From: Acanthococcus lagerstroemiae
Lineage: Eukaryota > Arthropoda > Insecta > Hemiptera > Eriococcidae
Direction of reading: 5' to 3'
NCBI GenBank assembly: GCA_031841125.1
Contig: CM063114.1
Span: 34,059,574 to 34,123,573 of the forward strand
Length of the DNA: 64,000 bases
The first letter of the stretch is position 1. The number at the start of each line of letters is the position of its first letter. This document shows positions 1 to 10,139 of this stretch, piece by piece. Both the position numbers and the translations under genes were made by a program. Below the pieces are notes generated by a model that saw nothing but the letters and a program-made list of their open reading frames with translations, did not search any database and had not been told where the DNA came from.

Positions 1-956
1 TTGGTTCCCATTCTCAAACGTTTGACTTTCTGAATGCAGATTATTAAAGTGGCTTCACGCACATCGTTGAATAGGGAACTTCCTCCAGAGTATGAATCCG
101 AGGAAAAAATTTCAAAATTCATCAAATTTGGGGGTAAGGGGCCTAGAGATGATCAAAATCCGTCCAAAATTGAAGTATCATGAGCATGACCTAGCAAACA
201 GACTATCGACAAGGAGGTTTTCGAGGTCGCTGATTCCGAATGTCACACGGAGAAATCTCCGCTGTTTTCTAAGGAATTTCACCGGAATTTTGTTGGGAAA
301 AAATTCCAAGAATTTCCAAAGAATTTTTTTGGAAATGTCGGGGAAAATATTAGATGATTTTTAAGGAATTTCATCGGAAATTGTTGGAAAAAATTCCGAT
401 AACGTCCGAAGAATCTCATCGGAAATCTTTAGAAAAAATTTCCAATGATTTCCAAGAAATTTCATCAAAATTCTCTAAGAAAATTTTTTGATAATCTTTG
501 AAGTATTTCTGGGATATACTTGGGAAAAATCTCTGATAATTTTTAAAGAATTTCATTGGAACTCGGGAAGAATCTCCGATAAATTTTAAGGAACTTTATC
601 GGAAATTGTTGAAAAAAGTTCCAATAATTTCTTAAGAATTTCTTCGGAAACGTTGGAAAAAATCCCCAATAAATTTTAAGGAATTTTATGGGAACTCGGG
701 AAAAATCTCCGATAAATTTTAAGGAATTTTATCGGAAATTGTTGGAAACTAATTCCGATAATTTCCGAAGAATCTCATCGGAAATCTTTAGGAAAAATGT
801 CCAATGATTTCCAAAAAAATTTCATTAAACTCTTTGGAAATATTCTCCGATAATTTTTGAATTATAAAACCATTGGAGTATTCCCCCGAATATTTCCTAT
901 TGTGGAACACCCGGTATTATTTCTACCAAAGTTGACCCTTTGGATGGTCCAGTTTC
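1..956. repeat. Diverged A/T-rich array of GGAAATTTT/AATTTCATCGG-like units
   Basis: From about position 100 to 880 the sequence is a degenerate array in which 'AATTTCATCGGAAAT' and 'GGAAAAATCTCCGATAATTT' variants recur every 50-70 bases, all in the same orientation. The same unit fills the interior of the element at 959-3249 and reappears reversed at 33.96-34.17 kb. Open frames here are by-products of the repeat and show no protein-like conservation. The last 50 bases (about 905-956) pass into the minisatellite that continues after 3250. This stretch may be half of another copy of the foldback element; its outer end is not visible in the window. Confidence 0.7.
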
Positions 957-958
957 TA

Positions 959-1190
959 CAGGGTTAGTCAGTTTAAAACGCAGCATAGGAAAATCCCGTT
1001 CGCTGCGTGTTAATGTGACTAGACCGACGCGGTGCGTACACTCGTATTATGATAAGCCAGTGCAACGACGGAACTGCTTAGTCAGTTCAAAACGCAGCAT
1101 GAAAAATCTTGTTTACAAATAAGCGTACTCGGTGCGTCTCTTATTTTTTTAAAACAATGAATTAGTGAAGGGTGCTCGGTGCGTTTCTTA
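959..1190 (+). repeat. Left terminal inverted repeat of the foldback element
   Basis: This arm starts CAGGGTTAGTCAGTTTAAAA and contains CGCAGCATA, CGCTGCGTGTTAATGTGACT and GACCGACGCGGTGCG. Each of these is found in reverse complement, in mirror order, in the right arm. Near its inner edge a GTRCTCGGTGCGT block occurs twice (about 1125 and 1170). Confidence 0.8.
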
Positions 1191-3054
1191 TTCAATAATC
1201 ATCGGGGAAATCTTCAATTATTTTCGAAGAATTTCATCGAAAATCTTTGGGAAAATTTTCCAATGATTTTTGAGGAATTTCACTGGAAATTTTCGGAAAC
1301 AAATTCCGGTAATTTTCGATACAACTAACCTCCAGGAAAAATATTCTCCGAAGAGATTCATCGAAAATCTTCAGGAATAATTTTCGATGATCTTTAAGGA
1401 ATTTCATGAGAAATTTTTTGGAAAAAAATTCCAATAATGTCCGAAGAATCTCACTGGAAATCGGTAGTAGAGAAATTCGGGAAAAATCCCGGATGATTTT
1501 TAAAGGAAGTTCATCGGAGATGGAAAGAAAATCTGAAAATTTCCAAGAATTTTATCGGAAATCTTTTGAGAAAATCTTCAATATTTTCCAAAAAAAAACT
1601 ACTTCTGGAAAATCTCCCAATTACTTTGGAAGTATTTCAAAAGAAATAATTCGCGGGGGGGGGGGGACTCCGTCAGTTCTTGAACAATTCAATAAAAAAT
1701 CTCCCGCAGAATTTTTTCGGAAATCTTTTGAGAAAATTTCCAATATTTCCCAACAAGAAATTACTTCGGGAAAATTTTCCGACAACTTTGGAAGTATTTC
1801 ATAGGAAATATTGGGGGAGGGGGAACTCCGTCAGTTTTCGAAAAATTTAATCGAAAATCTTCAGGAAGATCTTCGAGAAATTTCATCCGAAACTTCGGGG
1901 AAAATCTCTTAATGATTTTTACAAAATTTCAACAGAAATTGTTGCTAAAAAAATTCGATAATGTCCCAAGAATTGCATTGGAAATTTTTCAATCAAAGAA
2001 TTTTTTGGCCAATTTTCGAAAAGATCCCCATGACTGTTGAAAAACAACTCCGATAATTTCCGAAGGATCTTACTGGAAATCTTCAGAAAAAATTTCCAAT
2101 GTTTTCCGAAGAAATTCTTTAAAACTCTTCGGGGGAGTTTTTCGATAATTTTTGAAGAATTTCTCAAGAAATATCCGGGAAAAGTTTCCGGTGGAAATTT
2201 AAACTGCATAACCATGCAGAAATTATCAAAACTGTTTCTAAAAATTTCTGATGAAATTCTTTAAAAATTATCGGAGATTTTTTCCGAAGATTTACAATGA
2301 AATTCTTCGGACAATATCGAACATTTTTTCTGAAGGTTTTTGATAAAATTCTCTACAAACCATCGGCTGCTCCCCCGAAAATTTCCTAGGAAATTCTTCA
2401 AAAATTATCGGGAAATTTTCTCGACGAATTTTATAATGTTACTTTTTGGAAAACATTGGAAATTTCTTCGGAAGATTTCTGAGAAGATTTTACAGAAATT
2501 ATCGTTTTTTTTTTCTTCAAAAATTTTTGATAAAATTCCTTAGATGTCATAGGAGAATTTTCCCCGTAGATTTTCGATGAAATTCTTCGGAGAACATTGT
2601 ACCTGAAGATTGCCGATAAAATTATTCAAAATCTGTCGGAATTTTCCCATGAATATTACCTGTGAAATTCTTAAGAATGATCGGAAAATTCCCCCGAAGA
2701 TTTTTGAAAGAATTCTTTAGAAAACAGAGATTTCTCTGAAATTATCCCAAAAATTTTCGATAAAATTCCTTAGAAGTCATCGGAGAATTTTCCCGAACAT
2801 TTTTCCTGAAGATTTTCGATGAAATTCTTCAAAAACCACCGGAGTCCCCCCCCCCAAATATTTCTTAATCGGAACATTTTCTCGAAGAATTTTAATGAAA
2901 TTCTTTGGAAAACATTAGAAATTTTTTCTAAAGACTTCCGTTGAGATTCTTCGGAAATTATCGGATTTTTTTTCCTTCGAAAATTGTTGATGAAATTTTT
3001 CGAAAATCATCGGACACTTTCCCCGCATCCCCGAGAGTCATTTTATCCTTTAGA

Positions 3055-3249
3055 AAAAATGAGAAACGCACCGAGTACGCTTTAAGACGCCGTGAAGGAT
3101 ATTTTTCATGCTGCGTTTTGAACTGACTAAGCTGTTCCCACGTTGCTCTAGCTTATCATAATACAAGTGTACGCACCGCGTCGGTCTAGTCACATTAACA
3201 CGCAGCGAACGGGTTTTTCCTATGCTGCGTTTTAAACTGACTAACCCTG
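3055..3249 (-). repeat. Right terminal inverted repeat of the foldback element
   Basis: Reverse complement of the left arm. ACGCACCGAGTACGC (about 3065) pairs with the left CTCGGTGCG block, and the terminal TATGCTGCGTTTTAAACTG stretch leads to CTGACTAACCCTG at the outer edge. The middle of the arm has diverged by small substitutions. Confidence 0.8.
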
Positions 3250-4010
3250 TATATTCTCATATTCCACATTCATTTTTTCTTACAGTGTGGACTACTGATA
3301 TGGACCAGTTTGTATGTATATTTCCTCTAACAAAGTCGACCCTTAGAATGTCCAGTCTGTACAAATTTGACGCCTAGGATGGTCCACTTTGTTTGTATAT
3401 TTCGTCTAACAAAGTCGACTCTTTGAATGGTCCTGTCTATATATTCCCCAATTTCATGTTCATTTTTTCTAACAAAGTGGACTACTGCAATGGTCCAGTT
3501 TGTATTTATATTTCCTCGAACAAAGTCGACCCTTGAGATGGTCCTGTTTGCGTGTATATTATTTCTACCAAAATCGACCCTTCGGATCGTCCAGTTTGTA
3601 TATTCTCGTATTCCACATTCACTTTTTCTTACAATGTTGACCGCTGATATGGACCAGTTTCTATGTATATTTCCTCTAACAAAGTCGACCTTCAGAATGT
3701 CCAGTCTATATATATTCTCCAAATCCATCTTCGTTTTTTGTAACAAATTTGATGCCCACGATGGTTCAATTTGTTTGTATATTTCCTCTAACAAAGTCGA
3801 CCCTTTGAATGGTCCTGTTTGTATATTCTCCAATTTCATATTCGTTTTTTCTAAGTGGACCCCTGCAATGGTCCAGTTTGTATGTATATTTTTTCTAACA
3901 CAGTCTACTCTTTGAATGGTCCAGTTTGTACATTCTCATATTCCATATTTATTTTTTCTAAGAAAGTGGACCACTTCAATGGACCAGTTTATATGTATGT
4001 ATTGGTAGTT
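3250..4010. repeat. Minisatellite with alternating ~48 and ~63-bp units
   Basis: The motif GGTCCAGTTTGTAT with an upstream AACAAAGTCGACCCTT recurs through the block. Measured starts of the GGNCC core are 3491, 3540, 3588, 3651, 3698, 3763, 3811, 3870, 3918 and 3981. After the first two, spacings alternate between about 48 and about 63 bases, giving a higher-order repeat of about 111 bp. The longer spacer carries a 'CATATTCCACATTCATTTTTTCTTA'-type segment. Bases 905-958, left of the foldback element, belong to the same array. Long open frames in this block (170 and 162 codons) exist on both strands only because the unit lacks stops. Confidence 0.85.
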
Positions 4011-5290
4011 CTACATCTCTTTTGTTGTCGTATTCTGTGAACGCGAAGGAAGCTTATTTTGTGCATCTGTTAGTGAGTAAGAAGTTAGAACGCTGAACGC
4101 GAGGTCCTAAAAATTTCTCTTTCACTGATTACAATAATTAGCATTTTAGCGCTGAGCTACAGACAACAAAAATTGTATGCGAAGGTTCTCAGCCAATGGT
4201 AGATTGAAGATTGCATGAATGCTTACTGCTGAGTTACTGAAATTTAGAAGTCAAAATTCAGATTATTGGATTTTGGATTTAAAATTCCAATTTTTCTAAA
4301 AATCGAGAGGATTTAGGATTCTGGATTTGAAATTCTTTTCTGAAAAGAATTTGAGCCTTTCAATTCAAATCGTTTTTTGGCACCAATTTTGGATTTTTGA
4401 TTTACATCTTGGAGTAGCCGGACTTTGCCCATCCCTGAGTGGTATTCAAATCCCCCCCCCCTCCACTATGATCCTACCGAACACAGCGATTACAGTATCA
4501 ATCGAGGTGGAAAGATAACGTGTGCTATATCCCCGCCAGTTCGAACGAACAAGGCTTACAATCACAAAGGCGTGTTACCACTGGATCTGAAAGATTGACA
4601 CTGTCGAGTGCATGTCGTAGACAACTTACTAGGGTGGACCATCAAACATTTTTTTCGAAATTTCTAATGAGACCCAGGTAAAAAGTTGCCTTTTGTTTAA
4701 AAAAAAAATTAATTTCCTAAATTTGTAAATTTTTTCCACGGGATCTATCTTTGAAGTTACATAAAATGTACTATAGGGCTGAAAATTGAATGTTACGCAG
4801 CGCCTTAGAAATGCCGGTTATGGAATCTTTTTACAGAACTTTTTTGATAGTATTCGGACAAGTATAGCCGAAGTCGTCAACACTAGTCAACAAAATTTGG
4901 GTTGAAATTATCGCTATACGAATATGTATTGATCGAAATACTTTGAATTCTGAGTAGAATTCCGTTCGATCTTTTCGAGGATTCACCCAATGGAGCCGAT
5001 TTCACCTTCGTGGTCGTATAAATTCGTGCAAGTAGTGCACCGCAAATAAATTGTCTTTTTCATGACGTTCTTAGACTGACGACAAATATTTAATTGTTTG
5101 TCAAGTTCGTGTTAATTAAGACAAGGAGAAAACGGAGACGACGTAATTTAGATTTATAACCCGACAACGTTTTGCAGTCAATTTTCTTCGACTTTTCAAT
5201 TTTATTTAGTTGACGTTTCCCACGATAGGTTAAAATTTCAGCAAGGCCTTTTTCCCCTTAATATCCACCTAACTCCCCTTAGGTTTACAC
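4011..5290. other. No gene or clear repeat recognised
   Basis: A/T-rich sequence with no spliceable conserved reading frame, RNA gene or clear element ends. It lies upstream of the first AJM1 exon seen and is probably intronic to that gene, because that exon begins in mid-codon. Confidence 0.4.
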
Positions 5291-5915
5291 ATACATTTTT
5301 ACATCACCCGCATCGGGTTCGGATAAAAAGTCTGACAGAATTTTCGCAATCTGCGACCCGAAATACGCTTATTTTGATACATTGCTTAATATTTTTAGCA
5401 AAGTCTACTTGGTACCTTAGAAAAAGTCAAATGGCTCAAGTCGGGGTCGGATCGAATCGGATGCGATATTCGTAATCAACGACCCAAAATATCCCTGTTT
5501 TGATACTTTTTCGATATATTTCCGTTTAAGATTCTCAAGTTAGGGACACGACCCATGATATCTCTATTTTGATTCTTTATTCAATTTTTTCAACAAAATA
5601 ACTTGGTCCTTCAGAAAAAGAAAAAGTCAGATTTGGGGCCCAAATCAGAGTCTGGCCGAAAATTTAATGCGATATACATATCACCGGCCAAGAATACCCC
5701 TGTTTTAATACTTTGTTCGATATGTTTCCACTTAGGGTTTCAAAAGTTAGGAGCACGCTGCAGCCTCGCTCAGAGGGGGTGGGAAATTTGTTTCACAGCA
5801 GAAGGTGTCGTACTTTATTGAAGGAAGAAACTCTTTTATTTCGCATTGATCCGACATTTTGTTTCAAAAATATTTAAAAGGGGGAAATTTACTAGGCATT
5901 CTATACTTAAGCTTT
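5290..5915 (+). repeat. Dispersed repeat, family ending in ACAGGGTGTCC-like terminus (copy 1)
   Basis: Contains repeated modules of the form 'CCTTAGAAAAAGTCAAAT...GGGGTCGGATC...GCGATATTCGTAATCAACGACCC...TTTTGATACTTT', at about 5405, 5530 and 5605. The right edge GGGGGAAATTTACTAGGCATT (about 5880-5905) is a diverged version of the better edge at 26.43 kb. Related copies occur at 24.0-24.3 kb (reverse) and 25.6-26.5 kb (same orientation). Confidence 0.6.
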
Positions 5916-5959
5916 CTCTTTAAATTATTTAAACCTAATCGTTGTGGTTACCTCGACAG

Positions 5960-6183
5960 GCACGGTTACCAGTCCCGGACCATCGCACTATTCATTCTCG
6001 AGATGGAGTACCAGCCGACTGAACAGTGGCACGAATTCGAGCAGCACATCACCTTGCGGTTCTGCTAGGTCTTCCTTCAACTACAGACAGCCGTACCTTG
6101 GATGGAGGTCGCAAGAGAAATTATCGAAGCCGAGAACTCCGGCTGAACGCCTTGCAGCTGGCTTATTACCACATAACAATCAG
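5960..6183 (+). CDS. AJM1: AJM1-like gene, internal exon A (upstream-most exon seen)
   Basis: The exon lies between acceptor CCTCGACAG and donor CAG|GTATAG, 224 nt. It is open in one frame, enters with one base carried over and leaves in phase 0. The product is rich in Ser, Arg, Pro and Gly (…SPGPSHYSFSRWST…, ending AERLAAGLLPHNNQ), as expected for the disordered middle of apical junction proteins. Phase 0 matches exon B exactly. The exon sits 9.5 kb upstream of exon B across repeat-filled DNA. No start codon context is present and an unpaired base is needed at its 5' side, so upstream exons lie beyond or near the window start. Assignment to this gene rests on phase, strand and style of sequence; the exon alone has no diagnostic domain. 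Confidence 0.7.
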
Positions 6184-7230
6184 GTATAGTACTAAACTTC
6201 GACAGTACAGTATCTAATGGCATTTCTCTTGTAATCCATCTTCATGGCCCCCGAGATACTGTTCCAGTTGCTCAGCCCGACACATGTTGCTAAAATACGA
6301 ATATCGTATTGTGAAATTAGAGGCATTTTGGGTGATTGTCTTTAAAAAAAAAAAAAAAAAAGAGGATCATTATCTATGATCTTGGAAAAATCACTGGCAC
6401 ATTCCGTTTTCAATTCTAACGTAAGCGAGATCGCACTGTATTGTCCTGGCATCCAACCCCCGGCAGTATGGGAAAAACAGGTCGGCTTGCATATCAGGAA
6501 GCCAAAATCTGCAATAATAGGTCGGTTACTTCAGAGCTCCAGTAAGCCAGAGAACATAGGCAAGCTGACTGATCGGTATATAAGTAGACTGAATAAATGA
6601 CAACCTGACAAACTCTTTAAGTTACTCTTTTTCCGTACAGCGCTGTATGGAGTTGTCCTATTTCTCAGATTCACTCGATAAATATTAATTTTTACGAGAA
6701 AACCGAGATAACTAAAATTATTTAGCGCGAAATTTTATTTCCGATGAATATAAAAAATTGCTGTGGTTGTGTTCAGAGATGTTAAGCTGAAGCCACTAGT
6801 GGCTTAAGCTACAGCTTACAATTTTTGTAGTTATGTATTAAGGCAAAAGCCCGCCCGGGGAATTCTACAAGTCGGCTTTCAGCCATAAGTCAACCATAAG
6901 CTAGGTTTTGTATTTTAAACTTGACAATTCAGGTAATGCCAAAAATAGAAGAAAAAAATAATTTGTAAATAAATCGATTAAAAATTTGCAATTATTTATG
7001 TGTAAGAAATTTACAGTTTTGAATTAGTCTTATCAGTTACCAAAATGGTGAGTGATTTTTGTGACTGAAGTTAACTCATGTACATAGATTAAGCCCTAAG
7101 CCGAAGAGCATTAAGCCATGTTTAAAGCCGGGAAATTAGCTTTAAACCATAAGCCAAGCCAACCAACAGCTTAAATAACACCCTACTTACTACATTAAAG
7201 TTTTTATTTTCTACACTTTTGCGAAAAAGG
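6184..7230. other. AJM1 intron; possible element rich in TTAAGC motifs at 6776-7190
   Basis: Includes an A tract at about 6342-6361. Between 6776 and 7190, AAGCC/GGCTT and TTAAGC-type motifs recur in both orientations (GCCACTAGTGGC palindrome near 6795, CCATAAGCCAAGCC near 7150). The edges CAGAGATGTTAAGCTG and CAGCTTAAATAACACCCT are roughly inverted. This resembles a small hAT-like element with subterminal repeats, but the ends match poorly and no target duplication was found. Confidence 0.35.
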
Positions 7231-8950
7231 TGGTAACGCCTTCAACACCTTGAACGTGCAATCCCATAAACACCAAATATACATCTTGAAAATTTCTCAT
7301 TTTCTCGGGGAAGTGGAAAAACGCGAATAACGTTGGACTGGAGAGAGTTAGAGCTAAACGGTTCAAAATTTTGGTGAGGGGAGATCATTTCTGACAAAGT
7401 AAAAATAAAGGAGAGTTGGGATTTCTCTTGCAAGAAGCAAAATTTTCTCCGTTTGTAATTCGGTGCATTATGTGTTGCATATTCAACACGTTGAAGGCGA
7501 TACAGCATTCAAGTTTTGATTTTCGTCTACAATTTTGCAAATTTATGAAAAATGTGGTAAGGCCTTCAACACGTTAATTATGCTATACAAAACACACGAA
7601 TTCATATTTTTGACATTTCTTATTTTCTAGGGGGAAGTAGAAAAACGCGAATGACTTCGGACTGGAGACAGCTAGAGCAAAATAGTATGAAATTTGGCGA
7701 GAGGATATCATTTCTGATGAAATTAAAATAATGAACAGTTGGAACTTTTCTTAGAAGAAGCAAAATATTCTCTGTTTTGCTGTACCTCTTAACAGTTGTC
7801 AAGAAAAATGAGCTTCCTCAGGTGAACTGGCAGTCAAAAATGATCTCCATCTACCAAAATTTCAAACGTTTTGCTTTTGCTGTGTCCCGTCAAAAGTTCT
7901 TCACGTTTTTCTACTTCCGCCCAGAAAATGAGAAATTTCGAAAATGTTGCGTTTTGTTTGCATATTCAACGTGTTGAAAGCATTATCACATTGAATTTCT
8001 GATTTTCGTTTACAATTTTACAAATTTATGAAAAATGTGGTAACGGCTTTAACACGTTTATTTCGTCAGAAATGACCTCCTGTCACCGAAATTTTAAACA
8101 GTTTTGCTCTAGCTGCCCCCCCCCCCCGAAAAAGAAAAATTTCGAAAATGCTTACTGCTGTGAGTTGTATTGCATGTTCACTGTGTTGAAGGCGTTTACC
8201 ACATTCTTCAAAAAGTCGCAAAAGTGTAAACGAAAATGAATACTTTAATGTGGTAGCGCCTCCGATGCATTGATTATGCCACACGTCACGCACCAATTGA
8301 CGTTTTCGAAATTTATCTTTTTCTGGGGGTAACTGATAAAACGCGAAAAACTTTTGATTGGAGACAACTAGAACAAAACGGTTTGAAATTTTGGATAAAG
8401 GGACAGTTTCGAATAAGACCGTCTTTTTACCTAAAAAAGCTCATTTTTCTCAAGCTCTGTAGGAGGTAGAGCAAAACGGAGATAATTTTGCCTCTCGCAA
8501 GGGAACTTCGAACTTTTCATTACCTCAATTCGGTTTGAAATGATCTCCTGTCACCGAAATTTCAAATCGTTTTGCTCCAGTTGTCTCCAATCGAAAAATT
8601 TTTGCATTTTCCCAGTTTCCCCCAGAAAAAAAGGAATTTCTAAAACATCAGTTGGTACGTGACGTGTCACATATTCAACGCGTCGAAGGCACTACCACAT
8701 TGAAGTTTTCATTTTCGTCTATACTTTTGCGAACACTTGAAAAATGTGGTGACACCTCCAACACGTTAAATATGCAATGCAAAATACACCAATGAACATT
8801 TTCGAAATTTCTCATTTTCGGGGGGGGGGGGGTGGAAAACGCGAAAATTTTTGGATTGGAAACAGCTAGAGCAAAACAGTTTGAAATATTTGTGAGAGGC
8901 GGTCATTTCTAATGAAATGATGGTAATGAAAAGGCGAAACGTCTCCTGCA
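7230..8950. repeat. Dispersed copies of the 'GGTAACGCCTTCAACACGTTGAA' repeat family
   Basis: At least five partial, diverged copies are present, at about 7235, 7555, 7960-8060, 8180-8260 and 8690-8770. Each carries a 'GTGGTAACGCCTTCAACACGTT' core, a 'TTTCGAAATTTCTCATTTTC' segment and 'GACAGCTAGAGCAAAACGG'. Orientation alternates. The better ordered tandem version lies at 13.37-15.08 kb. Confidence 0.7.
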
Positions 8951-8959
8951 AGAAGCAAG

Positions 8960-9790
8960 ATTTTTTTATCTTAAGACTAGTTATAGACTCGTAAGACTTC
9001 TCGAAACTGATTCATGATTCATTTATACTTATCAGGAATTTTTTACTATCCGTTGAAACCTATAAATTTGGTTAGGATTTTTCCTGATGTGTTTGGGAGC
9101 TCATCGAGACTTTTTATACACCTACTTGTTTATACATATGTACCACCTTGTGATTCTTCCCAGCTTGATTAATACTCGCTAAGAGTTTTCAAGGCACTGT
9201 CAGACCTTTCAGGATTCATTAATGCATTTTTAGACTCGTTTATGATTCACTAAATTTTTTCAAGATTTTTCAAAATCTGTTTAAGACTTTTTATGATTTT
9301 TAGACTCTTTAGGGCATGAAGAAGCGTCCTCCAGACCTGATTCTTCAGGTATCGTTAAAACACTTCAAAACTCTTTAAAACCTCGTTTAAGACATTATAA
9401 CTTTCAAACTTTTTAAAAATTTTACAAGACTCGTTTAAGCTTTGAAAACTTCTCAAGACTTGCTTACTAAGCATCGTTAAGAATCATGATACGAAGGCCT
9501 AAAAATTTGATAAGGATTCTCGACATTTTTGAGACTCTTTAAGATTTGAAACTTGTTTCATCCGTTTTCAGACTTTTTTAAATACTCTTTCAAGCCCTTT
9601 CAAGACTTATTGAGGCTCTTCCAGTTTTGTTCACGATTCGCTAAAACTCGTCAGGACTTCGAAACCTTTTTAAAACTTACTTTTTAATTCAACATAAACT
9701 TTCTCGTACTTGGTTAAGACACTTCTTAAGAGCCTTCCTTAAGACTTTTCAAGACTCCTTGAAGACCCCCTCCAAGATCCTTAGAGACTA
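8960..9790. repeat. Degenerate short-period repeat of AAGACTYTTTAAGACT type
   Basis: About 800 bases in which 'AAGACT', 'CGTTTAAGACTTT' and 'CTCTTTAAGA' variants recur every 10-30 bases with no fixed period. A shorter stretch of the same kind lies at about 12.72-12.90 kb. No coding potential was seen. Confidence 0.6.
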
Positions 9791-9996
9791 GGCGTCAGAT
9801 TTAGGTGGAGTGCGCCCAGACACGAGTCATTAAAAAGCATTCTCTTTTCCTGGGAAAACGACATTTTTATTCTTTCTCTTCTTTTTTCTCGTTCTTCTTT
9901 TATTCTATCCTTTTTTCTTGTTTTATTTTTCGCCGTGGTTCCATTCTATCGTTGCTTTCGCTGAGCCTCTTTTGTCTCCCTTTTTAATCCAACACC

Positions 9997-10138
9997 ATTA
10001 TCTGACACATTGCCCCTCTCCGGCACTGATACGATGCCCGGAAGGGTAGTTTCCGGGGCTGGGGGTGCGGTGTCATAGGAGCCACTTTGGCATGCGTGCA
10101 TCGCCATACGTCCCACCACACTATTATCTGACACATTG
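9997..10138. repeat. 16-bp direct repeat ATTATCTGACACATTG, 126 bases apart
   Basis: Exact copies lie at 9997-10012 and 10123-10138. The intervening segment (CGGCACTGATACGATGCCCGG…GGGTGCGGTG) resembles sequence at about 26.20-26.25 kb (CACTGATGCGATACTGG…GAGGTGCGGTG), so it belongs to a dispersed repeat. The direct copies could be a target duplication or unit edges of a tandem repeat. Confidence 0.5.
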
Positions 10139-10139
10139 G

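Larger units (their letters stand above)
959..3249. mobile_element. 2.3-kb foldback-type DNA element with TA target duplication
   Basis: The element begins CAGGGTTAGTCAG and ends CTGACTAACCCTG, with TA on both sides (957-958 and 3250-3251). Terminal inverted repeats of about 190-230 bp (959-1190 and 3055-3249) share GTTTAAAACGCAGCATA, a GACCGACGCGGTGCG-like block and a CTCGGTGCG block in mirror order. Inside, the GGAAATTT-type array runs one way to about 2200 and the other way after about 2220, around the small palindrome CTGCATaaccATGCAG (2204-2219). The whole element could therefore fold back on itself. No transposase frame is present, so it is non-autonomous. TA duplication with CAG termini is known for Tc1/mariner-related elements; the internal repeat arms recall Foldback elements. 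The family assignment is inference. Confidence 0.8.

Noticed and set aside
1406..1804. 132-codon frame in the foldback element
   Set aside because: Lys/Ser/Phe-only composition from the GGAAATTT array; no transposase motif such as a DDE triad or helix-turn-helix is visible.
3327..3839. 170-codon frame on the minus strand and 162-codon frame on the plus strand
   Set aside because: Both lie in the minisatellite and repeat the same few residues per unit; the absence of stops follows from the repeat unit and shows no protein conservation.
7230..8950. CRISPR-like or phage-type repeats
   Set aside because: Repeats are long, diverged and in mixed orientation, with no equal-length spacers; the DNA is eukaryotic.
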